Virus record (IMG/VR): IMGVR_UViG_3300017991_000454
Location: 1 to 20,357 of that record
Origin: a virus
Direction: 5' to 3' (one strand)
DNA length: 20,357 nt
Below are positions 13,798-20,357 of the stretch, piece after piece (positions within the stretch are counted from its first letter, which is position 1; every line of letters begins with the position of its first letter). The notes beneath the pieces are model-generated. The model was not told where the DNA came from and did no database searches. It saw nothing but the letters and a program-made list of their open reading frames with translations. A program made the position numbers and the translations under genes.

Positions 13798-14259
13798 ATG
13801 ACTTGTCAAACAAGTAATGCTGAATGGGCAGCCGGTGCAAGGTTGTACATGGGTGATTTAGCAACACCGACTGTGTACACAGAAATCGCAGAGGTGCGCG
13901 ATATGTCACCATTTTCTGCAACACGCGATGACATTGATGTGACCAGCAGAGGAACGAGCGCGAGCAATTCAAGTGGCTGGCGTGAGTTTATCGGCGGTTA
14001 TCGTGACGGTGGCGAATTGACATTTGAGGCTAACTGGCTCATTGGCGATGCAACACAAGACGAAGTGACCGGGTTGCTATACTGGTTTTCCAGTAATGAT
14101 ACACCGCACCCATGGCGCGTAGTGTCACCGTCTGGTTTACGAAAAATGGAATTTTGCGGTTATGTGTCTGGTTTCGAACCGGATTACCCGCTTGAAGATC
14201 GTGCTGCTTTGTCTGCAACCATAAAGATTTCTGGTGCAGTCACCGTCAGTGACGTATAA
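13798..14259 (+). CDS. major tail tube protein
   Basis: 153 residues. Hexameric rings of this protein stack around the tape measure to form the tail. ARLYMGDLATPTVYTEIAEVRDMSPFSATRDDIDVTSRG followed by GWREFIGGYRDGGELTFEANW is typical of the lambda gpV-like tube family (residues 14-80), and a C-terminal strand pair (LSATIKISGAVTVS) closes the fold. AAAGGA with the bases to the ATG nearly repeats the portal site. It stands before the chaperone pair and tape measure as expected. Confidence 0.88.
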   Translation: MTCQTSNAEWAAGARLYMGDLATPTVYTEIAEVRDMSPFSATRDDIDVTSRGTSASNSSGWREFIGGYRDGGELTFEANWLIGDATQDEVTGLLYWFSSNDTPHPWRVVSPSGLRKMEFCGYVSGFEPDYPLEDRAALSATIKISGAVTVSDV

Positions 14260-14281
14260 ACTAGATTAAAAAGGTGAAATA

Positions 14282-14686
14282 ATGACTGGCTCAATCAAAG
14301 ATCAAATTCTTGGCAAAGATGATTTGCACACTAAAGAAATTGAAGTACCTGAATGGGAAATGACAATTCACATCAAGCAGCTTTCAAAAGCGCAGGTAGA
14401 TTCGTTTCAGAGACTTGCTATGAAAAACACAGTGCGCGTGACAGATAATGACGGATCAAAGGTAGAACAGACCGTTGATTATTCCGGTCTTGATGCGTGG
14501 GTTTGTGTTCGTGGAATTGTTGACGAAGATGGCAACCGCGTATTCATGAACAAAGATGAAAGCGCGCTGAAAGATAAAAACCCGAATGCGGTTGGCGCAA
14601 TCGCTGTTGCCATTCTTGAACATACTGGTTTGTACAGCAATCCAGATGATGAAGATGATTTACAGGATAAAACCTTAAAAAAATGA
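14282..14686 (+). CDS. tail assembly chaperone G-type
   Basis: 134 residues, AAGGTG before the ATG. In lambda-like phages two overlapping genes give a short G product and, through rare -1 frameshifting, a longer G-T fusion; both coat the tape measure while the tail assembles. Here G starts DQILGKDDLHTKEIEVPEWEMTIHIKQLSKAQVDSFQRL, a pattern seen in many G-type chaperones, and ends at TGA 14684-14686 directly after a run of seven A. A complete frameshift signal lies across its end. Fusion product predicted: 284 residues. Position between tail tube and tape measure supports the call. Confidence 0.85.
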   Translation: MTGSIKDQILGKDDLHTKEIEVPEWEMTIHIKQLSKAQVDSFQRLAMKNTVRVTDNDGSKVEQTVDYSGLDAWVCVRGIVDEDGNRVFMNKDESALKDKNPNAVGAIAVAILEHTGLYSNPDDEDDLQDKTLKK

Positions 14687-14736
14687 TCGCAAACCCAATG
14701 TTATTGTTTGACTATCGGTTAGCAATGGCATTGGGT
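14664..14736 (+). promoter_or_regulatory. -1 programmed frameshift signal
   Basis: SD-like AGGA (14664-14667), 9 bases, heptamer A AAA AAA (14677-14683; zero frame TTA AAA AAA TGA), 9-base spacer, then a 16-bp hairpin: arms 14693-14708 and 14721-14736, perfect apart from three G-U pairs, 12-base loop. A -1 slip enters the T frame at 14683. Confidence 0.85.
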
Positions 14737-15135
14737 AAAACGATAGAAGAAATCAACCAAATGCAATATGGTGAATATATTGGCTGGTTGGCGTATGAAA
14801 CACTTGAACCGTTTGGTTATAGCGTAGATGAAAGACGATATGCAAACCAGATGCAACTAACGCAGAATTTAGGTGTGAGCAAAAAATCAGACCGAGAGAC
14901 TGCAAAGTCATTTTTCTATGATGGTATCAAAGAAATGAAAAAATGGCTCGATAAAAAGACAAGTGCGAAGCGCAGAGATGAACTGATGAAAACACCTGAA
15001 GGGCGCGAAGAACTGGCAATGATCGAAGAACGCCAAATGGGTGCAATGTTCAGCAGTCAAGGTTTTTCTGTAAACAAAGGTGAGCGTGATAAATGGCAAC
15101 AGGCACTACGGCAGCAACAATTGCGGCGCAGTTAA
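14683..15135 (+). CDS. tail assembly chaperone T extension (read as G-T fusion)
   Basis: 150 codons in the -1 frame from 14683. Most likely read as the C-terminal part of the G-T fusion, which binds the tube protein while G coats the tape measure. The ATG at 14683 (ATGA with the G stop) is poorly placed for independent initiation: the nearest SD-like AGGA is 15 bases away. The start (PMLLFDYRLAMALGKTIEEINQMQYGEYIGWLAYE) has the helical pattern of T-type domains, and the rest is charged and helical. The end overlaps the tape measure start by 43 bp. Confidence 0.8.
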   Translation: MIANPMLLFDYRLAMALGKTIEEINQMQYGEYIGWLAYETLEPFGYSVDERRYANQMQLTQNLGVSKKSDRETAKSFFYDGIKEMKKWLDKKTSAKRRDELMKTPEGREELAMIEERQMGAMFSSQGFSVNKGERDKWQQALRQQQLRRS

Positions 15136-17033
15136 CACTAAACGCTAAAGACTTCAACAAAGGCATTGAAGCTGCGAGCGACAAATCAACCACATTTGCC
15201 AAAAACTTCAAAAACGTTGGCAAATCAATAACGAATGTTGGAAAGACAATGGCGATTGCTGGTGCATCTATAACAGCAGGCATCACCGCGCCTACGGTTG
15301 CGCTTGTCAAACTTGGTGGTGAAGTCGCTGGTATTCAATCAGCATTCAATAGCATGGTTGAAGGTTGGGGGAAAGATGCAGATGAATTTCTAAAACACAC
15401 ACAAGAAGTGTCAAACGGCATGATCAGCAACACCGAAATAATGAAAAACATGAACCTTGCGGCGGCGTTGGTTGGTGATGAATTTGCCCAAACGTTGCCC
15501 GATGCAATGGGATTGTTGCAGAAGGCGGCAGCGGCGACTGGGCAAAGTCTTGATTATATGCTGTCATCTTATACAACAGGTATTGCGCGAGAATCAAAAA
15601 TGATTCTTGACAATCTTGGTTTGTCCATTGATTTGGCGGCAGCAAAAGAAGAATATGCAATCAGTATTGGAAAAACAACGGAACAGCTAACGGCGCAGGA
15701 ACAAAAGATGGCGTTGACGGTTGCGACTTTGGAAGGTCTGAACAAAGCTTATGGCAACATGCCTGATGTGCCTGACCAGACAGTTGCAATTGCCCAAATG
15801 GAAACAGCATGGGCGAACCTGAAAGACACGCTTGGTCTTTTCTTGGCAGAAGCATTGACACCGGCAATTCAGGGGTTGAACGAATTGGCGCAGGATCATT
15901 TACCAAAGATTCAAGAATGGCTGAACAGCATGGATGAAGAAACAAAAAAGAACGTTGGCAGTATGCTTATGCTGACAATGGGACTGGGCGCATTGATGCT
16001 TGTTTTGTCACCCGTTGTGATGGCGATTGGCTCGCTGGTTTCTGCATTTTCTGGTTTGGCTGGTTTGCTTGGTGCTGGTGGTGGTGCAGCAGGCGCGGCG
16101 GCTGGTGGCGGAGGTGTTATTGCTGGTTTTAGTGCACTTGTTGGCGTTTTAACAAGTGCTCCGGTTGTCATCTTGGGCGTTATTGGAGCACTCGGTCTCA
16201 TGGGTGTTGCACTTTCGGAATGGGCTGAAAATAATGAAAATGTTACGATGCACTATGAAGAAACCGCTAAGCGTGTTCAAGAGGCAACTGAAAATAATAC
16301 AGCCTCAATATACAATGCCAATAACGCATGGGTTGAAGCGTATCATAATGGAAATATTGGTATTCAAGAATCAATCAATTCATACTCTGGTGCTCTTACT
16401 GCAATGGCTAATACCACTGATGCAGCCGCAGGAGGTATTTCTGGTTCAATAACTGGAGCTGCCAACGCGACAGGAGAGGCGTCAGAAGGTGCAGTCTCAG
16501 CAATTGGCGGGTGGATTGGCGCACTTCAGGAATTGGCAAAAGGAACAGACGCAACGGTTGCAGGAATGCAAGCGATGGTATCTTCTGCAAAAGCACAAGC
16601 AGCTTCAGCGGCACGCTGGACAGGACTGGCTAATTCATATGCAGGCAGCGGTGGTGCTGGATTACGTTCAGATCAGGGGATTGTGACGCCATATGGCATT
16701 GCTCCAGTTAGCGCATCAAGCAATTCAATTGCAATGTCAATGAGATACGCAAACCGCATGGGCTTTGGCAATCCATTTGCATCTGGTGGTGGCAGCGCGA
16801 CATCGTATCGTGGCGGTGGTGGTAGCACGACATCGTATCGTGGCGGCGGCGGCGGGTATGGCTCTGCTGGCACTGGCGTTGATCTTGGCGGTGGTGGTGA
16901 TGGCACACCCGATGTTTACTTTGCACCAGGTGCAATCACCGTAACTATTCAAGGCAATGCAGATGATACTGACATCCGCAACAGCGTGAAACTTGGCGTT
17001 TGCGATGCGTTGCGTTCAGTTGGATATGGATAG
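15093..17033 (+). CDS. tape measure protein
   Basis: 646 residues, AAAGGTGAG (15077-15084) 8 bases upstream. The protein sets tail length and leaves with the DNA. N-terminal LNAKDFNKGIEAASDKSTTFAKNFKNVGKSITNVGK is typical of tape measures; residues about 60-275 are helical and carry the conserved TTGIARESKMILDNLGLSIDLAAAKEEYA and ALTPAIQGLNELA segments; residues about 290-375 contain strongly hydrophobic stretches (MLMLTMGLGALMLVLSPVVM, VVILGVIGALGLMGVAL). The C-terminus is Gly/Ser-rich with a 10-residue repeat. No peptidase or lysozyme motif is seen. At about 0.15 nm per residue the tail would be near 97 nm, short to medium for a siphovirus. Confidence 0.92.
   Translation: MATGTTAATIAAQLTLNAKDFNKGIEAASDKSTTFAKNFKNVGKSITNVGKTMAIAGASITAGITAPTVALVKLGGEVAGIQSAFNSMVEGWGKDADEFLKHTQEVSNGMISNTEIMKNMNLAAALVGDEFAQTLPDAMGLLQKAAAATGQSLDYMLSSYTTGIARESKMILDNLGLSIDLAAAKEEYAISIGKTTEQLTAQEQKMALTVATLEGLNKAYGNMPDVPDQTVAIAQMETAWANLKDTLGLFLAEALTPAIQGLNELAQDHLPKIQEWLNSMDEETKKNVGSMLMLTMGLGALMLVLSPVVMAIGSLVSAFSGLAGLLGAGGGAAGAAAGGGGVIAGFSALVGVLTSAPVVILGVIGALGLMGVALSEWAENNENVTMHYEETAKRVQEATENNTASIYNANNAWVEAYHNGNIGIQESINSYSGALTAMANTTDAAAGGISGSITGAANATGEASEGAVSAIGGWIGALQELAKGTDATVAGMQAMVSSAKAQAASAARWTGLANSYAGSGGAGLRSDQGIVTPYGIAPVSASSNSIAMSMRYANRMGFGNPFASGGGSATSYRGGGGSTTSYRGGGGGYGSAGTGVDLGGGGDGTPDVYFAPGAITVTIQGNADDTDIRNSVKLGVCDALRSVGYG
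16798..16846 (+). repeat. 30-bp period repeat in the tape measure gene
   Basis: A 19-base unit (CGACATCGTATCGTGGCGG) occurs at 16798-16816 and 16828-16846, giving two copies of the decapeptide GGGS(A/T)TSYRG. It is a flexible, glycine-rich linker and not a CRISPR array. Confidence 0.6.
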
Positions 17034-17038
17034 ATAAA

Positions 17039-17890
17039 ATGACATATACACTTGCAAGAATTGACACTTTTGAACTTCCTGACCGATTGCCAGCGGATGA
17101 CGTTGGTACTGGTCAGGTAAAGACACCGTTTGTTGACGTTGACTTTGGCGGTGCGTTTGATTTGCGCAGAAATGATGATAGTGTATTCGGCTCGCGCACA
17201 CTTCAAAAACGATGCTTGTTTTATTTCTCTGATCAAGACGAGCGCGAAACGTTTTTCAGGGATTTGCGTGGCTATGTTGGCGTTCCTGCAAAGCTATTCC
17301 GCACATGGGATGATGGAACTGATGAATGGGTATCGTGCAGGCTTGCAAACATTCGCGGAACGCGCACACTAAATAATGTTTTACATCAGGAAGTTACTCT
17401 TATATTCCAGATTTATTCACCGTACTGGCGCGGCTCATATAATGGCGCATGGACATTCGACAGTGGAAAAAAGTTTGATTATGGGCTTGAATTTGACAGT
17501 GGTGATGATTACACATTCAATGTGACTTCTGGTGTTTCGTTTGATGTGGTGCATGATGGCAACACAATTGCCAAAGACCCCATTATTACAATCACATCTG
17601 GAAGCGCGGCGATCACATCGGGTTCACCTGCATTGACGATTTCTGCCAGCAATATTGAACTTGAATATGATGCAACAATCAATGCTAATGAATCTCTGGT
17701 TTTGAATTGTGGAAACTTCAGCGTTGAAAACAACGGCGTTGACGATTATGCGAATTTCTCGCGTGGCTCAAATCACAAGATCAACGAATGGTTCAGGCTT
17801 CCAGCAGGCACAACAGAGGTTACGTTGACGTTTACTGGCGGCGGCGGTGGTGTTACTTGTGAATTTGCATTCTACGATGGGCATCAATAA
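17039..17890 (+). CDS. distal tail protein (Dit-like)
   Basis: 283 residues from ATG 17039, five bases after the tape measure stop; the frame is open to 17000 but that lies inside the tape measure gene. Dit forms the hub where the tail tube meets the tip. N-terminal half: a beta-rich domain with TLARIDTFELPDRLPADDVG, TLQKRCLFYFSDQDERETFFRDLRGYVGVPAKLF and VTLIFQIYSPYWRG, a typical Dit pattern. C-terminal half: a carbohydrate-module-like beta sandwich (FDSGDDYTFNVTSGVSFDVVHDG to LTFTGGGGGVTCEF). Length and place before the Tal-like gene agree. Confidence 0.8.
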   Translation: MTYTLARIDTFELPDRLPADDVGTGQVKTPFVDVDFGGAFDLRRNDDSVFGSRTLQKRCLFYFSDQDERETFFRDLRGYVGVPAKLFRTWDDGTDEWVSCRLANIRGTRTLNNVLHQEVTLIFQIYSPYWRGSYNGAWTFDSGKKFDYGLEFDSGDDYTFNVTSGVSFDVVHDGNTIAKDPIITITSGSAAITSGSPALTISASNIELEYDATINANESLVLNCGNFSVENNGVDDYANFSRGSNHKINEWFRLPAGTTEVTLTFTGGGGGVTCEFAFYDGHQ

Positions 17891-17902
17891 GGACATATAA
17901 AC

Positions 17903-19822
17903 ATGTTAGTGGAGATTCAAAATTCCAGCGGTACAAAACTTGGCGTGATTTCAACTGTCACGAAATGGGAAAGCGTCAAGCGGCTCAACCGGGCTGGAAC
18001 ATTCAAATTTGAAATGCCTTTGACTGATGAACGATCATCACTGATACAAGAAAAACGCGTTGTGTATTGTTACCGGGTGCTTGGTGGCGTTGGCGGCAAT
18101 CTTGAACTTGTTGGCAGCGGAGTGATTGACAACATCAATGTTGATGTAAACCCATCGACAGGCAAAAGCACATTGACCGTTTCAGGTGATGATTTGTTTA
18201 GAGAATTAGTTAATCGCACAGTTGGAAGGTTGAAATTGCAGACCGCTGGCGGCGCGCCTGTCTCAACCGGACTGGCTGACATTATGGCGTTTGCGCCTTC
18301 TGGCTGGTCATTGGATACTGTGAATGGATACGCAAGCACCGGGAACGCTGTTTATGGCTCATTCTTTGGCGAATCTGTGCTTGGTGCATTGTCAACATTA
18401 GGGCGCAATGCTGGCGAATTCTTCAGGCTTGGCGAAGGGCGCAAGGTTGTGTGGCTGCGTGACGATATAGATGAAAGTGGTTTGCGTGGTTATCAATCGC
18501 TTGACCCTGATGCGGCAAACAATGAAGATGCTGTGTTGATCACCAGCTTGCGCGAGCAACAAAAAACTTTTCAGCTTGTGACGCGTGTATACCCATTTGG
18601 CGCAGGCAATGGCGATGATCGGCTTACGCTTGAAGCAGCAACGGAAACACCGCCTGCCGGGTACACATTCAGCAGTGACAGCAAGGGGTATTACATTGAG
18701 CGCGATGATGCGGTTACAGATTATGGACTGATCGAAAGACAGATTGCGTTTGACGATATTGCAGCGGTTTCAAATACTGACAATGATGTGGAAAGCGCAG
18801 CAAACCAGCTTTTCAATACTGCGCTTTATTGGTTACAGATTCAGAGTTTCATTACAAAAGAATATTCTGTGACAATTGCCAAACAGGACAAAATCATTGA
18901 ACCGGGCGAAACCATAAAGATTGAATGGTATGAATGGGTTACAGACGAAAATGGCAATCAGGTTGAAGCGTTCAGCGTAAATGATGATATGACCATATTA
19001 GAATCAACAACGCGCGTGACAGATGAAAGCGTTGAAACGCCAAATGTGATTGTGTCAACGTCTGCTGCATGGGCGAAAAATTGCGCTGATATTGTGGCAG
19101 ACAGCATCGCCTTTGGCACAGTGTACGCGGCACATGCACAATTTGCCAGGTCTGTTGACAGTCAATCGGAATCACAAGCGATGGACAGCAGCAATGATTT
19201 TAGCATGCGCTGGTGGTTTGGCGAAGAAATTGCGATTGTGAACAGCGTGAAACTGCGATTCAGAATTGACCCGCTGGTGAGTACGGCAACTGGCGCATCA
19301 AGTGGTGGTGGCTCAACGTCTGGTTCTGGTGGTGGGACAACTGTTTCAAGTACGGCAAATGGCGGTACTCATGCCCATGATATTACATTCACGAGTGGTT
19401 CTGCTACAGCAGATGTTGGTTTGATTGGTGGAGCACTTGTCACTTCCGGCAGCACAGTTTCTTCATCTACTGATGTTCAAACAATCCAGCACACACATAG
19501 TGTTACGGTTCCAAATCATACTCACACAACTCCCAATCATTCACATGGCATTTCGTATGGTGTGTTTACTGATACCGCTGGCAACACGTTTTCACTTTCT
19601 GATCTTACAATTACCGTAAATGGTGGTTCTGATATTTCCAGCAGCGTGACGAGCATCACAGGTGGCTGGTATGAATTAGATATTACAGATGAGGTCAAAG
19701 ATTCTGCTACACTAAGACCGAAACAAGAAAATAATGATGTAACGTTTAGCACATCTCAAAAGCGTGGCACGATTAAGACTGACTTAACAATGGTCACAGC
19801 AGTGCAGGCGATTGGATTATAA
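17903..19822 (+). CDS. tail-associated protein (Tal / gp37-like) with HxH clusters
   Basis: 639 residues, AAGGA (17889-17893) 9 bases before the ATG. The first 370 residues (LVEIQNSSGTKLGVISTVTKWESVKRLNRAGTFKFEMP onward) resemble the ReqiPepy6 gp37-like/prophage tail-endopeptidase group that forms the central tip below Dit. A Gly/Ser linker at about 465-485 is followed by HAH, HTH, HTH and HSH motifs (about residues 489-551), a metal-binding pattern known from phage fibre tips, inside HTHSVTVPNHTHTTPNHSHGISYG. A beta-rich end (YELDITDEVKDSATLRP) follows. Protease residues are not obvious, so peptidase activity is uncertain. A near copy of the palindrome lies at 18025-18040. Confidence 0.82.
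   Translation: MLVEIQNSSGTKLGVISTVTKWESVKRLNRAGTFKFEMPLTDERSSLIQEKRVVYCYRVLGGVGGNLELVGSGVIDNINVDVNPSTGKSTLTVSGDDLFRELVNRTVGRLKLQTAGGAPVSTGLADIMAFAPSGWSLDTVNGYASTGNAVYGSFFGESVLGALSTLGRNAGEFFRLGEGRKVVWLRDDIDESGLRGYQSLDPDAANNEDAVLITSLREQQKTFQLVTRVYPFGAGNGDDRLTLEAATETPPAGYTFSSDSKGYYIERDDAVTDYGLIERQIAFDDIAAVSNTDNDVESAANQLFNTALYWLQIQSFITKEYSVTIAKQDKIIEPGETIKIEWYEWVTDENGNQVEAFSVNDDMTILESTTRVTDESVETPNVIVSTSAAWAKNCADIVADSIAFGTVYAAHAQFARSVDSQSESQAMDSSNDFSMRWWFGEEIAIVNSVKLRFRIDPLVSTATGASSGGGSTSGSGGGTTVSSTANGGTHAHDITFTSGSATADVGLIGGALVTSGSTVSSSTDVQTIQHTHSVTVPNHTHTTPNHSHGISYGVFTDTAGNTFSLSDLTITVNGGSDISSSVTSITGGWYELDITDEVKDSATLRPKQENNDVTFSTSQKRGTIKTDLTMVTAVQAIGL
18025..18040. repeat. 16-bp palindrome, imperfect copy 4 (inside a gene)
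   Basis: TGATGAACGATCATCA differs from the other copies by one base in the centre (T to A), which breaks the symmetry. It is read as GAT GAA CGA TCA TCA, again DERSS. It could be a decayed or chance copy. Confidence 0.35.
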
Positions 19823-19836
19823 AAAGGAATTAGACT

Positions 19837-20357
19837 ATGACAACGAATTTTCACACCCCGATTACAACCGGCGCAGACGCTGATGCTTCTGTTGTTAATT
19901 CGCCATTGGCTGAACTTGACAGCGCGATCAATGACATTAATTTCACATACTCTGGTGTTGGCAATGAATACCTGGATGGCTCTGGTGCGTTTTCCATTCC
20001 ATCAGGTACGGGGCCAGGAATAAACGGTCACGTAATCACAGATGAAGGCGGCGCAGATTTACCGCAACGTGCAAAAATGGATTTCATTGGCGATTTGGTT
20101 GTAGCTTCTAATGGTGCTTCGGCAACGGAAGTTTTGATTGAATTGACGAATGATACTTCTCCTGTTTTTGGTGGAAACCCTGATCTTGCTGGTAATTACC
20201 TATTTGATAGTGTTGGCAATGTTGAAATTAATGATGCACTTGATGTGACTGGAACTGTAACTGTTACAACTGGCGATGTTGTGCTTGACAATATCAAAGA
20301 ATATCAGATCGAAGATTCTGGCGGTACGGCTCGCTCGATGGTCAAGCTCACCGGTAG
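19837..20357 (+). CDS. tail fibre / receptor-binding protein (5' part, cut by window end)
   Basis: 173 complete codons from ATG 19837, preceded by AAAAAGGA; no stop before the window end (the final TAG is out of frame). Start MTTNFHTPITTGADADASVVNSPLAELDSAINDI is typical of phage fibres that attach to the tip. Then come a beta-rich repeat-like region (INGHVITDEGGADLPQR, LDVTGTVTVTTGDVVLDNIKEY) and SGGTARSMVKLTG, a segment common in fibre proteins. Likely to bind the host surface; specificity is in the missing C-terminus. Confidence 0.75.
   Translation, partial: MTTNFHTPITTGADADASVVNSPLAELDSAINDINFTYSGVGNEYLDGSGAFSIPSGTGPGINGHVITDEGGADLPQRAKMDFIGDLVVASNGASATEVLIELTNDTSPVFGGNPDLAGNYLFDSVGNVEINDALDVTGTVTVTTGDVVLDNIKEYQIEDSGGTARSMVKLTG

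Noticed and set aside
14683-15135. T-type chaperone as an independently initiated gene
   Set aside because: The start has no well-spaced ribosome site and coincides with a full frameshift signal; reinitiation at ATGA may add a little but is not the best reading.
16798-16846. Short spaced repeats that could suggest a CRISPR array
   Set aside because: Two in-frame copies inside the tape measure gene encode a Gly/Ser-rich decapeptide; spacers are too short and it is coding.
20355-20357. TAG at the very end as a stop of the fibre gene
   Set aside because: The fibre frame reads GGT AG at the edge, so the TAG is out of frame and the gene continues beyond the window.

Overview
The window is a continuous block of a tailed double-stranded DNA phage or prophage (Caudoviricetes, siphovirus type). 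Every supported gene is on the + strand, packed with short gaps or 1-8 bp overlaps. It holds the full packaging, head, neck and tail series: small terminase, a DNA methyltransferase in two frames, large terminase, portal, Mu F-like minor head protein, scaffold, decoration protein, major capsid protein, head-tail connectors, tail tube, tail chaperones, tape measure, distal tail protein, tail-associated protein and the start of a tail fibre. Shine-Dalgarno sites (AGGA/GGTGA) and TTGACT/TATAAT promoters are of ordinary bacterial type. Base composition looks mid-range. No tRNA, integrase or host gene is present, so the host cannot be named and free phage versus prophage cannot be decided.

Layout. 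1-116: end of an upstream gene. 174-3076: packaging genes (TerS, an unknown protein, the frame-split adenine/cytosine-N4 type methyltransferase, TerL). 3076-6500: small unknown protein, portal, minor head protein and two small unknown genes joined by identical 8-bp overlaps. 6474-7371: a non-structural island with four promoter-like signals and four intrinsic terminators. It holds two tiny genes (55 and 61 codons) that look like morons and two promoter-to-terminator intervals with no reading frame, which may make short RNAs. 7412-9457: scaffold, decoration, capsid. 9601-11418: four beta-rich accessory structural genes, probably capsid surface proteins or fibres. 11430-13070: Ad1, Hc1, Ne1 and Tc1-type connectors. 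13063-13780: a zinc-finger-like small protein and a small beta-rich protein. 13798-17033: tail tube, chaperone pair joined by a -1 frameshift, tape measure. 17039-20357: Dit, Tal-like protein with His-x-His clusters, and a fibre cut by the window end.

Most notable: (1) a complete -1 frameshift signal at 14664-14736 (SD-like AGGA, A AAA AAA heptamer against the stop codon, 9-nt spacer, 16-bp hairpin); (2) a perfect 16-bp palindrome present three times plus once with one mismatch; (3) the promoter/terminator island, including a leader-like RNA just before the scaffold gene; (4) the methyltransferase broken exactly at an in-phase A AAA AAC. Family names rest on recognisable motifs and gene order; no database search was run.
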